Below are positions 8,447-17,032 of a stretch of DNA of 64,000 nt, piece after piece. The DNA is from Pseudomonas sp. S09G 359. GTDB taxonomy: Bacteria > Pseudomonadota > Gammaproteobacteria > Pseudomonadales > Pseudomonadaceae. Position 1 is the stretch's first letter; each line of letters begins with the position of its first letter. A model generated the notes under the pieces. That model worked only from the letters and a program-made list of their open reading frames with translations. It was not told the origin of the DNA and did not search any database. The position numbers and the translations under genes are program-made. The stretch covers positions 4,121,501 through 4,185,500 of the forward strand of contig NZ_CP025263.1 in assembly GCF_002843605.1 (NCBI RefSeq), written 5' to 3'.

Positions 8447-8712
8447 GATTCACCAAACCTTCGTGTGTGAGTGAGTAACCCAGAAAAACCCGGGCTTGAA
8501 GTAACCTGCACAACGTTAGGTGGACGGGCGTTATGATTAGTTCAAAGTTGATGAGGCTCATAGGCAGCCATCTATCATTGAGTTGAAAACTGCAGGAAAA
8601 CGGCCCCAGTTGACGATAAGCAGAAGCCCTCAGCATTACCCCATGTACTTGCTGATCACACCGTTGATCCGTCATGAACCGCACAACACTCGCAGCGAAT
8701 AACGTTGCGTAC

Positions 8713-9759
8713 TCAACCCGCTAAAATCACCTGGTTACGCCCCTGATGTTTGCCTTGATATAACGCCTGATCCGCGCGAATGAGAGCGCTTTCAAAGCTT
8801 TCGCCGCTGTGGATTTCGCTCACGGCCAGGGTGGCCGTGACAGTGAGTGGGGTGTCATTCGACTGACCTACCCATTCGCGAATCCGCAACAGGATTCGAT
8901 CCGCCACAGCCTTTGCGGCATGTGCGGGTGTCGAAGGCATCAGCACCAGAAACTCTTCGCCCCCCCAGCGTGAAGCCACATCGGTGGCCCGCACATTACT
9001 GCTGATGGCTTCAGCCACTCGCTGGAGGATCAAGTCGCCCTGCTCATGGCCCAAACGGTCATTAATCTGTTTGAAGTGATCGATATCCAGCAGGATGATC
9101 GTTGATGATCCCGACTCGGCTAACTGCAGCACCTCGTGCATTACCCGGCGCCGCGTATATAGATTGGTCAGGCTATCGCGATTGGCGGTGTGGAACAGCT
9201 TTGCTTGCATTGAACGCGTAAAACGTACAGACAAAGCGGTGCAATGCAGCAGTACGCCAAGGGCAGCCAACACATTTACGATGCCAAATATCTCAAGCCA
9301 TTGTGGCGCCACGCCAGAGTTGATACCAAGGTATTTACGCAAGGCGAATCCACCCACGGACACGGCCAGGATAGCCAGATAGAACAACAATCGCGGTAAG
9401 AGCGCATCCTGAAAACTGAACGCAATAATGGGGATTAAACAGTAAAGGTAAAAATAAAAGTTGCTGTCCCACCCCAGCACCCAAGTGGCCAGTAACGCGT
9501 GCAGAATAATTTCTACACTCATCATTATGCCGGTGAGGCTGTAGCGTCCTGCGCGAATAGCCTTCAGGCAGGCCGCATAAACCAGGACGCTCAATACATT
9601 ACTCACCGCAAGGGAAGGTACGTGCATCACGCTAAAGATGAAGATAAATACAAAGTGAATGCAAAAGCCGAGCTGCACAATCGGCACGATATGCGCCCAG
9701 AACTGCGCGGTGGTTTCACGGAACAGTTGCGCATGATCGCTCGGCGTCAGGGTGTTCAT
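8713..9759 (-). CDS. Membrane-bound diguanylate cyclase (GGDEF domain)
   Basis: The 348-residue inner-membrane protein has five or six hydrophobic segments at residues 20-190, then a GGDEF domain. The active-site loop is GGEEF (266-270) and a c-di-GMP inhibitory RxxD site (RATD) lies at 257-260, with DxLGHExGD upstream, so it is predicted to be an active, product-inhibited diguanylate cyclase making c-di-GMP. The membrane part is not a recognised sensor domain. The gene stands alone, so its input signal is unknown. Confidence 0.9.
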   Translation of the reverse strand: MNTLTPSDHAQLFRETTAQFWAHIVPIVQLGFCIHFVFIFIFSVMHVPSLAVSNVLSVLVYAACLKAIRAGRYSLTGIMMSVEIILHALLATWVLGWDSNFYFYLYCLIPIIAFSFQDALLPRLLFYLAILAVSVGGFALRKYLGINSGVAPQWLEIFGIVNVLAALGVLLHCTALSVRFTRSMQAKLFHTANRDSLTNLYTRRRVMHEVLQLAESGSSTIILLDIDHFKQINDRLGHEQGDLILQRVAEAISSNVRATDVASRWGGEEFLVLMPSTPAHAAKAVADRILLRIREWVGQSNDTPLTVTATLAVSEIHSGESFESALIRADQALYQGKHQGRNQVILAG

Positions 9760-9893
9760 GAGGAAGCCTCATTAAGATCACGCATCGCTGCCCGACGGAG
9801 CGGGCCAGCATTGGATTTGTATCTAGGTCATCGGCTTACATCTGATTGTCTTTAGGTAGATGGCCGCGCAGACGCTATACCGGCAAAGAGAGG

Positions 9894-10124
9894 TTACGGC
9901 GCAAACTCACCCAGGCTTTCGCGAGCAGTTGGGATGGCGTACTCAAGCAACTCTAGAGGGACATCCTGCTCGAAGAGGGTCACCTCAAAACGCAGCGTTT
10001 CGTCATTTCTGAATATCTCAAAGATCATGTCATTGCCGCGCCAGCACTCAATCCCCAAGCCATCATGCCCCTTTGTCACATCTGAGGCGGTAAAAAACTT
10101 GTATTCAACTCCGTGCACGACCAT
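9894..10124 (-). CDS. Hypothetical 76-residue protein
   Basis: The start at 10124 (MVVHGVEYKFFTASDVTKGH) is supported by a strong GGGAGG six bases upstream. The product is acidic and aromatic-rich (IECWRGNDMIFEIFRNDETL, then LEYAIPTARESLGEF) and probably a small soluble alpha/beta protein. It is intact and lies just outside the decayed prophage. I do not recognise the family. Confidence 0.6.
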   Translation of the reverse strand: MVVHGVEYKFFTASDVTKGHDGLGIECWRGNDMIFEIFRNDETLRFEVTLFEQDVPLELLEYAIPTARESLGEFAP

Positions 10125-10192
10125 ATCGCACCTCCCTATCTGAGGTGGCAACGATACCTCTCCCCTCTATGAAAGCGCACACATAATGCAAC

Positions 10193-10273
10193 ATGGCTGA
10201 ACTGAAGCTGCTTCGTTCTACCTTTGACGATGCGCCCATCGATTCAATAACGCCGTTCATCATTGCCGGGTAA
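10193..10273 (+). pseudogene. Fragment of a phage tyrosine integrase (core-binding region)
   Basis: The reading frame MAELKLLRSTFDDAPIDSIT followed by PFIIAG and stop matches a part of the larger integrase relic at 18090-18895 (LKQLRKAFCDAPIDAVTPQIIAQY). At the DNA level both share TGCGCCCATCGA and then TAACGCCG. Only about 26 codons survive, and the frame ends where a tape-measure fragment begins on the opposite strand. It marks the left edge of the prophage remnant. Confidence 0.6.
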
Positions 10274-10691
10274 CCTGCATATCCGCGAACAGATCCCCGG
10301 TACGCAAAGCCTGTTCCAGGGAGGCAATCATGGCTTTGGCTTTCTCGGGGTCAGTCTCCTTACTGATCTTCGCAGTAGCCGCAATGTACTTCTGTACCAG
10401 CTCATAGCTGGATTCCAGGGTTGATTTACCGTTCTGCAGGTTTGTATTCATCGACCCTTGGTAGTCAATCCCCGCATCCTCGTAAGCCTTGACCGTATCG
10501 CCAGAACCGATTTTCTCCATGCAGTTCTTGAGGTTGTTGGCCGCTTCGTCGGCACCGCCGGCGGTCTTCATTTGCATCTGAAGCATTGAGCCCAGTTGCG
10601 TTACCGCATCCATGCCGGTAATGCCGATGTTGCCCATTTTTGCCAAAAGGTCAGGAAACCAGCGCGCCATGTCAGCCGCTTCAAAACTGCC
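10260..10691 (-). pseudogene. Phage tail tape-measure protein fragment
   Basis: The in-frame segment from GSFEAADMARWFPDLLAKMG through DEAANNLKNCMEKIGSGDTV to TGDLFADMQV is, by recollection, typical of P2-like tail tape-measure proteins, which are normally 600-1000 residues. Only about 140 codons remain. The left end breaks after DMQV next to an integrase fragment, and the right end is joined to a holin fragment in another frame. The piece cannot be functional. Confidence 0.75.
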
Positions 10692-10705
10692 CGCCTGGCC
10701 CTGAC

Positions 10706-10873
10706 ACCCATCAGACCAGATGCAAGAAAGCGTAACGCCACTCGCTGGAGGATTTGGCGTAGGCCAAGGTCGCTGCCGGATGCACGAAGCATTTCTCCCG
10801 ACAAACCCGCGAGGCTCAGCAGGACTAACAACCACAGAGGTACATCGGTCAGTGCCTGATGCTCGGAGTTCAT
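10706..10873 (-). pseudogene. N-terminal fragment of a phage holin
   Basis: A GAGGA ribosome-binding site precedes ATG at 10873. The frame starts MNSEHQALTDVPLWLLVLLS, then LAGLSGEMLRASGSD. It resembles holins of P2-like Pseudomonas phages and tailocins, which begin with a similar Gln-rich head and a first membrane helix. After about residue 56 the frame runs into tape-measure DNA in a different frame, so the holin is truncated by a deletion. Confidence 0.65.
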
Positions 10874-10950
10874 CTTAAGTCCTCAAATAGGTCAGCCTCC
10901 ACGTCGCTAGAGTCCGCTTTAGGCAAGGAGACAGGCGTGGGGTCGTAAAC

Positions 10951-11013
10951 AAAAAAGCCCTGCTCAATGGCCGGGCTGAAGATAGGAACAAAAAAACCGG
11001 CTCAGTGGCCGGA
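10951..11013 (-). terminator. Two tandem terminators upstream of the holin fragment
   Basis: Read on the minus strand, two hairpins (AGCCC/GGGCT and CCGGC/GCCGG stems) are each followed by six or seven Ts, at about 10951-10977 and 10991-11013. They would end a transcript coming from the right, before the lysis region. The genes they served are no longer next to them. Confidence 0.55.
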
Positions 11014-11159
11014 TTTTGAAGGCGTCTCGCTGCGTTCACAGCAATCCACGCTGCTATCAAAACAGATCTATTCCGCGCGGAAAAGTGTTTTTTCCTCTGC
11101 TCATAAAAGGTAGATTAAAGTCACGATAGCACCACCATATAGAGCATGGAAGTCGACGG

Positions 11160-12980
11160 ATGAATGATCATAAAACCGCTTTAGATAATGAGCTAAAAAA
11201 GCCTTCTCATTTAAAGGTATACCTAGACTACTACAAGACGCTTACAAACCCTGGATATGGCGTGCTGGTAACAGGCGACTGGGGTTCAGGAAAAACGCGC
11301 CAAGTAAAAGATATATTAAAAACTGATGAATTTCATTATATCAGCTTATTTGGCGCACAGACCACAGAGGAAATTTATTCCTCTGTATATGCAAAAATGT
11401 TTCCACTACAATCCGCCGCCAAGAATATTGCCAGCTCTAGCAATGGCGCAGGCGCAGGGTCGATCAATATTGGAGGACTCGTCTCCGGCGTGGCAAACGC
11501 CTTTATACGAGAGCAAGTTAAAAACGATAAAATAATTGTATTCGATGACCTCGAACGAAGCAGAATAGAAACCAACGACCTATTAGGGGTGTTCAATAAA
11601 TATATTGAACACCACCAATGCAGGGTGATTGTACTTGCGCACGACAAAAAAATAACAGAAACACTTAAAGACATAAAAGAAAAAGTCTTCGGTCAAACAA
11701 TTTCTATTACTCCTCAAACATCTGAAGCCTTTGATGAATTCGCAAGCAAAATCAAGAGCTCAGATACAGCGGCGACAATCAAAAAAATAAAATCTGTTAT
11801 TCTAGACGTTTTTACGCAGTCTGAAACTTATTCTCTCCGCATCCTCAAACATTCTCTAGACGATCTAACCAGACTGCTAGAACTATTAGGCCCAACACAC
11901 AAAGAAAACGAAAAAGCCATAACAGAACTTAGTGGTTTTTTTCTGGCGCTAAGCTTGGAAGTAAGGTCCGGACGGCTATATGAGTCCGACCTGACAGATC
12001 GAGAAGATACAATCTCCAAACACCAAAGAGCAGTAAGCAGAAACACAAGTGAAAAGCCACCACCCATATATACTGCGTCCGAAAAGTATAAGGATGTTGA
12101 TATGGGAAACCGAATACTGAATGATGAAACACTTATAAATTTACTTATAAAGGGCATTTATTCGGAAAAAAGCATTCATGAATCGCTGGATCAAAGTTTG
12201 TACTTCACTAAGGCAGCGGACCTACCTGCTTGGTTGGTTTTTATGAAGTTCGATGAATTGAGCGAAGCCGAGTCAAGTGATGCAGCGGCAAAACTCATAC
12301 AACAATTCGACGCAAGAGAAATAGAAATTCCAGGAGAAATCCGGCACCTGTTTTCACTTAGATTTTTACTCTCAGAAATGGGCTTATTACCCAGGAGCTT
12401 TGATCAAATCGAGGTTGACTGCAAAAAATACATGGACGATCTCCTTTCATCGAGCAAGGTAGAACCGTTCAAAGTGAACTATAGTTTATTCGAAGACATT
12501 ATGCGCGATAGTTTCGACGGATTCGGTTATTGGGTCGAGGAAAGCTACAAACAGCACTTCACAAGAGTAAGTGATTACATTCGAGAAACTCAAGATCGCG
12601 CCACAAAGCAGCACTATCCCGAAGCTGCCAAATCACTTCTCAAATTAGTATCGTCTGACGGCATTACATTTGCTGAAAAAATAAGCTACAAAAATGGGGA
12701 GTTTAGCGAGTATTCAGATATCGATATCCTGTCAAGCATTGATCCTAGCGACTTCGTGCAAGAGTGGATGGGATCACCAGCGAACAACTGGATCCATATA
12801 AGTAAAGGCCTTGTGAAAAGATATTCATCTGGCCAGCTATCATCGACACTTGCAAGTGAAAGAAACTGGATAAAAGAGGTTATTAACCTATTAAATGGAG
12901 AAGAAAAAAAATCTAAAGGAATTATAAAAAAAAGAATCAGCCGCGCTTTATCTCTAAATTTAAGCTCGATATCACTCTAA
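11160..12980 (+). CDS. Low-GC P-loop NTPase, KAP-like; candidate defence gene
   Basis: The 606-residue protein has Walker A GDWGSGKT (39-46), a long insertion with Gly/Ser-rich and hydrophobic stretches (about 90-118), and Walker B KIIVFDDLER (124-133), followed by a sensor-like VIVLAHDKKI. The Walker B with DD-x-ER and the early P-loop recall KAP-family NTPases (for example PifA-type phage exclusion proteins). No membrane helix is convincing. The remaining 400 residues are helical and unrecognised. The gene is clearly AT-richer than its surroundings and uses A/T-ending codons, which suggests transfer. It is intact among broken phage genes. Its function as an anti-phage ATPase is an inference. 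Confidence 0.75.
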   Translation: MNDHKTALDNELKKPSHLKVYLDYYKTLTNPGYGVLVTGDWGSGKTRQVKDILKTDEFHYISLFGAQTTEEIYSSVYAKMFPLQSAAKNIASSSNGAGAGSINIGGLVSGVANAFIREQVKNDKIIVFDDLERSRIETNDLLGVFNKYIEHHQCRVIVLAHDKKITETLKDIKEKVFGQTISITPQTSEAFDEFASKIKSSDTAATIKKIKSVILDVFTQSETYSLRILKHSLDDLTRLLELLGPTHKENEKAITELSGFFLALSLEVRSGRLYESDLTDREDTISKHQRAVSRNTSEKPPPIYTASEKYKDVDMGNRILNDETLINLLIKGIYSEKSIHESLDQSLYFTKAADLPAWLVFMKFDELSEAESSDAAAKLIQQFDAREIEIPGEIRHLFSLRFLLSEMGLLPRSFDQIEVDCKKYMDDLLSSSKVEPFKVNYSLFEDIMRDSFDGFGYWVEESYKQHFTRVSDYIRETQDRATKQHYPEAAKSLLKLVSSDGITFAEKISYKNGEFSEYSDIDILSSIDPSDFVQEWMGSPANNWIHISKGLVKRYSSGQLSSTLASERNWIKEVINLLNGEEKKSKGIIKKRISRALSLNLSSISL

Positions 12981-12998
12981 GTACAAATCCAAATACTC

Positions 12999-13032
12999 GA
13001 GTAAAGGCTGAGCTGATCAGCGGCCTTTACTC
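12999..13032. terminator. Inverted repeat after the P-loop NTPase gene
   Basis: A perfect 10-base stem (GAGTAAAGGC with GCCTTTACTC) encloses a smaller palindrome (CTGATCAG). It sits 18 bases after the stop codon and may end transcription, but there is no T-run, so the role is uncertain. Confidence 0.4.
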
Positions 13033-13041
13033 ATGAGAACA

Positions 13042-13143
13042 TTATGCTGCAACTCGCAGAAGGTTTACAGCACAGTCAATCCAAGCAGCACCTGCCCTAG
13101 CCAGCTCTCTCGTTTTACCTTCGCTAAGAAGATCAACATCGAA
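13042..13143 (-). pseudogene. C-terminal fragment of an unidentified gene
   Basis: Read on the minus strand, 33 codons beginning FDVDLLSEGKTRELARAGAA and ending with TAA at 13042-13044 look like a protein tail with plausible codon use. The frame is closed by a TGA shortly upstream, where a different relic begins on the other strand. I do not recognise it. Confidence 0.35.
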
Positions 13144-13153
13144 GGGTGGTCGC

Positions 13154-13485
13154 AGTGATCAGCGTGACCTCATAAAGCGTATCGGCAACCAGAAGAACGC
13201 TGCACTGGGCGTCGAGAAATTTACCATTGAGGTGACAGGCGCGTTCAAGCCGACCTCAAGCGCCTGATGAAGCAGCACCGCTTCAACAACCAGCATGAAG
13301 TATTTCAAAATCTGCTACGCAACTTGATCGCCGCCGACTTCGAAACGGCGCCACAGATGCTCAAGTGTGTCACGACACCTTTTGTTGTCACTGAAAAGGT
13401 GTCGCAAATCATACGAGCGATGGGGCTTAAGTTACTTGCCGAGGATCCATCTGAGCCCGACGACGAAATTAGACTTTCATTTTAG
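13154..13485 (+). pseudogene. Frameshifted phage-associated hypothetical gene
   Basis: Two frames join to give one sensible protein: SDQRDLIKRIGNQKNAALGV...TIEVTGAFK in the first frame, then, after a one-base loss near 13249, DLKRLMKQHRFNNQHEVFQN... to the TAG ending at 13485 in the second. I recall a family in Pseudomonas prophages with the same order of motifs (GVEKFTIEVTGAFK..LKRLMxQH..NLLRNLI..MLKCVT). The downstream part alone (13267-13485) could still make a 72-residue peptide, starting MKQHRFNN. Confidence 0.5.
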
Positions 13486-13589
13486 AAATCACTTTTTGCC
13501 TTCTGCAGCGGCAACTATTCTCGCTAGATGCTGCTGTCTTTTATATCGAGCAATATACCAGTCTTTAATTAGAGTCTCGATCAGCTCGA

Positions 13590-14159
13590 TCAGGAGCTGG
13601 GCCTCGGCGGTTCGACATCAATAATCTCGTTGATATCTTTCTCCATATGAGCCCCAATATTTCCGATCTGCCGGACTGCGTCAATTGCAGCCCAAGTATC
13701 CGGGTCCACCTCATCCCTAAGCGCATCGATTTCATCAACAAGACGCTTCTTAACGATGCCTTTAAAATCTCTTATTATGCCCTGAAGACATCTACGAGAA
13801 AGCGTTGCTGATGCTTTAGGGCTTAAGTTCCTTATCTTACAAGCCTCCTCATAATCTTGACGGATGGGCGCAGGCACATAATCGGGAAAAACCAAAGCCA
13901 AACTAGAAGGTCTAAGTAGCCACTCCTCAAAAACTTTACCAAGCTTGAAACTCCCGCCCTCACTCACGCATCGACCGAACGTGGAGTTTATAGCGACCTC
14001 CCGACAATCGGGATTGGGGCAAACAATCGATCTAGTAACAATCCTAAGTGGCCCATCGAACTTATTATTATCATCAAAATTATAACCAGAAACTGTAACA
14101 TTCTGGTTAGTTAGCGTTGAATTATTCCCACAAAATGGGCATTGCCAGTTTTCCGCCAT
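13590..14159 (-). CDS. DUF4145 domain protein with zinc-ribbon N-terminus
   Basis: The product of 189 residues starts MAENWQCPFCGNNSTL. It has a four-cysteine zinc ribbon (CPFC near the start, CPNPDC about 45 residues later) and a C-terminal DUF4145-like helical region (LSPKASATLSRRCLQGIIRD ... GNIGAHMEKD). DUF4145 proteins occur alone or fused to restriction subunits and are often found in defence or mobile islands. The biochemical role is unknown. The start at 14159 places the ribbon at the usual distance. A six-residue longer start is possible. It is intact and AT-richer than the chromosome. Confidence 0.75.
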   Translation of the reverse strand: MAENWQCPFCGNNSTLTNQNVTVSGYNFDDNNKFDGPLRIVTRSIVCPNPDCREVAINSTFGRCVSEGGSFKLGKVFEEWLLRPSSLALVFPDYVPAPIRQDYEEACKIRNLSPKASATLSRRCLQGIIRDFKGIVKKRLVDEIDALRDEVDPDTWAAIDAVRQIGNIGAHMEKDINEIIDVEPPRPSS

Positions 14160-14261
14160 AATGCGTCCCCTAAACATGAATCATCTTTGTACCAAGAAAA
14201 ACGACAGTAATCAAATTTACACTATTGACAATTGATAGCCGCACCTAACTGGAGATAATCC

Positions 14262-14507
14262 ATGAGCCACAACTGCGAATACGTTAGGCAGAACTACTAA
14301 ATACCCGCCGAAATCGGCCGCCGCGTCATCGCCTACGGAAAATCTGGCGTCATACTGGCTGATCACGACCAGTAAGCCGAGCACTTCATTAAGCTGGATC
14401 GAAAGCCCCTGATGTACCGCGACATGCAGATCAGGGCCAAGTCTGTGCTAGTGCACTCTAAGGACAAACCGATCAAAACTACCAAAACGCCGGCCGTGAA
14501 GTTTTGA
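14262..14507 (+). pseudogene. Phage hypothetical gene with two in-frame stops
   Basis: A GGAGA ribosome-binding site precedes ATG at 14262. One frame of 82 codons reads MSHNCEYVRQNY, stop, IPAEIGRRVIAYGKSGVILA..., stop, then AEHFIKLDRKPLMYRDM... to a TGA at 14505. The two TAA codons (codons 13 and 38) interrupt an otherwise gene-like frame. By recollection, Pseudomonas phage proteins start MSHN..YVRxxYxVPAxIGRRVxxYGxxGxI. It is therefore a dead phage gene rather than coding DNA. Confidence 0.6.
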
Positions 14508-14604
14508 AGCGCTCGCCAAAGCAAGAAACTCCGGCAACCGCTTGATCCACTTCAAATATGCTTGCTGGATTACCACAAAATTATCGAGAAATGAAAAGTT
14601 GAAT

Positions 14605-15219
14605 TCAGAACGCGCTGAACTGCTCGTACGTTGGGGAAATCGACCACGCCACCTCGGCGCTGACAGTTGGGGCTGGTCGATCCATACTTCTATGATATTT
14701 AACTAATGGTTCGTACCGTTCATCAAACGTTTTTCGTATCTTCAATAAATTCATAGCAAGATCCTGCTGCTTTTCCAACAAGTCAGGCAAAAACAATACT
14801 CTTACCGTACCGTCTTCTATAAATGAGACGTCTCGAAAGCTAGTACCATCCGTCCAAATGGCGTGTCTTTCTGCTTCGATATAAAAAGACCCATTATACC
14901 AAATTCTATAGCCGCAAACTATGCGACCGCCGTTCAACCTTGCATACTCCGCAACGTTTAGATCACAGCATCCAGCTCGACTCCATGGCTCTGGCTCAGA
15001 ATCAATGAAAAAAGGGGCTTCTGAGCTAATCGAGCGGCAAAACTCAATTACATGTTGATTAATATCGGAGGGCGTATCGAGAGTATCAAATAAAACTCCG
15101 CTCCCCATCATAACGTCAGCAAAACTAATTGCCGGTTGGTGAACGGCCTTAGGACGAAGTTGCTGTTTTTTTTCTTTCTTCTTTCGTGCGTCACGTTTTA
15201 CTTTGCTGTTCTGCCCCAT
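14605..15219 (-). CDS. Hypothetical protein with Lys/Arg-rich N-terminus
   Basis: The 204-residue protein begins MGQNSKVKRDARKKKEKKQQ, a highly basic head resembling the start of SEC-C-motif proteins, but no C-terminal SEC-C cysteine motif is present. The body has conserved-looking aromatic patches (GGRIVCGYRIWYNGSFYIEA and RHAIWTDGTSFRDVSFIEDG) and a short helical tail. It could bind nucleic acid through the head. The gene is intact, AT-richer than the core genome, and sits between two broken phage genes. I do not recognise the family. Confidence 0.65.
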   Translation of the reverse strand: MGQNSKVKRDARKKKEKKQQLRPKAVHQPAISFADVMMGSGVLFDTLDTPSDINQHVIEFCRSISSEAPFFIDSEPEPWSRAGCCDLNVAEYARLNGGRIVCGYRIWYNGSFYIEAERHAIWTDGTSFRDVSFIEDGTVRVLFLPDLLEKQQDLAMNLLKIRKTFDERYEPLVKYHRSMDRPAPTVSAEVAWSISPTYEQFSAF

Positions 15220-15305
15220 CCTTGCTTCTCCTTTCTCCGGTCCATTTCCGGAGCGAACACAAATACCTCAATTCGATCAATCACGCCAGTAGGCGAGGAT
15301 TCCGC

Positions 15306-16967
15306 ATGGGAATTATCTACGGTTCGATCTGCTCGTGCATCGAAGCTGCTACACAAGCTTGGCATCCGCTAGGCATGCGAGCCGCCTGATTCGCCGAAAT
15401 TGAGCCGTCCCCTTCGACAGTCCTGGCGCACCACTACTCCGACGTACCGAACCACGGCGACATGACCAAGCTGGCCGCCATGGTACTGGCTGGCAAGATC
15501 CCGGCCCCGGACGTGCTGATCGGCGGAACCCCATGCCAGGCCTTCTCGTTCGCCGGCATGCGCGAAGGCGTTACCGACCAACGCGGCGCACTAGCCATCA
15601 AATACGTGGAGCTTGCAGATGCATTTGACTATGTTCGCGCCGGCCAGCGAAACCCCGCCAGCGTTATCGTCTGGGAGAACGTCCCCGGCGTCCTCAGCGA
15701 CAAAGGGAACGCCTTCGGATACTTTCTTGGCGCGCTTGCTGGGGAAGGCTGCGAGCTACAGCCTCCAGGGAAGAAATGGCAGGACGCTGGTTGTGTGTAT
15801 GGACCCAAAAGAACAATCGCGTGGCGGGTCCTGAACACCCAATATTTCGGCCTGGCCCAACGACGCCGTCGTGTGTTCGTTGTCGCAAGTGCTTGAGACG
15901 GGTTCGATAACGCCGAGGTACTGAAGGCGTGCGCCGGGATTCTGCGTCGAGCCGGGGCCAGGGGCAGGACGTTACCGGAACAGCTCCTTTCGGCCCTGCG
16001 CTCCAGTGCAGAGACGGATGTGAGTACGTCTTCCCCGAGCAATTAGGTGCCTATGGCTGCCCGAGCTGCGAAGGCGACTTCGGGCCAGCCGTATCGATGT
16101 TCGGCTGTATCCCGGCCTTCGGCGCCGGTCGTATGTCAGGCTCTATCGAGAAGTCCGGCACTCTAACCCACCATGAGGGCCGCAACGACCTGGACAGCGA
16201 GACGTTCTTTGTTCAGGACAAACCAGTAGCCGCGCTGACAGCGAACGGTGTTGGTACTTGCGGTGCTGACGACAACCAGGCCCAGGCCGGGCATTTGATC
16301 GCAGGCATATTAAACGCCAATGGAAAAGCCGCCGGCAGTGCAACCAACGAAGATGCCGAGTCGGGACTGCTAGTAGTACATGGCACCCAAGACCCAGGTG
16401 TCAGCGATAAGCTTGCCTTTGCCCTGGGCAGGAACAACGGCCAGGAAAATGCAATGCTGGCTTTCTCCTGCGAGGATCACGGCGTCGACGCAGGAGAGAT
16501 CGCCCCCACGCTGCGCGCCATGAATCACTAAGGCAGCCATGCCAATGCCGGCGCCAGGTGGCAGTGTGCATCACCGGCGACATCACCCACACGCTGAAAG
16601 CTGAAGGGTTCGACGGCAGTGAGGACGGCACCGGGCGAGATCAGCCGATTGTGGCTGCATTCGCCGAGTACTCACGCGCCGAATTGCGATACGAAGATGG
16701 TGACGGCGGAATCGCTGGAGCCTTGAGCGGTGGCGGCGGCAAAGCAGGTCAAGGAATGCCATCAGCTCAGGTTGGTTCATCCGTCCGCCGCGTTATTCCC
16801 CATGAGTGCGAGCGCCTCCAGGGCATGGCAGACGACTACACCCTGATCCCTTGGCGCGGCATGCCAGCCAGCGAATGCCCAGACGGGCCTCGCTACAAGG
16901 CGATCGGCAACAGCAAGGCGTCACCGTGGTTCACTGGATCGGCCGGCGGATCCTGAAACAACTCTGA
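15306..16967 (+). pseudogene. Decayed phage-type DNA cytosine-5 methyltransferase
   Basis: The relic carries C5-methyltransferase motifs in order: an N-terminal MGIIYGSICSCIEAAT, the catalytic GGTPCQAFSFAG, VIVWENVPG, and QRRRRVFVVAS, then a long variable region and the C-terminal ECERLQG...GPRYKAIGNS. It is broken by TGA at 15387, TGA at 15894 and TAA at 16529, and by frame changes near 15918, 16548 and 16920, as judged from protein continuity. Intact relatives in prophages are single ORFs of about 550 residues. The longest surviving piece (15462-15896) keeps the catalytic Cys but lacks the SAM-binding start and the target-recognition end, so activity is unlikely. Confidence 0.85.
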
Positions 16968-17032
16968 ACTCCCCACTCCACAGCTCGGGCATGGCTCGGC
17001 AAGGACTCTCCCTACCTAACAATAAAGCAGTG

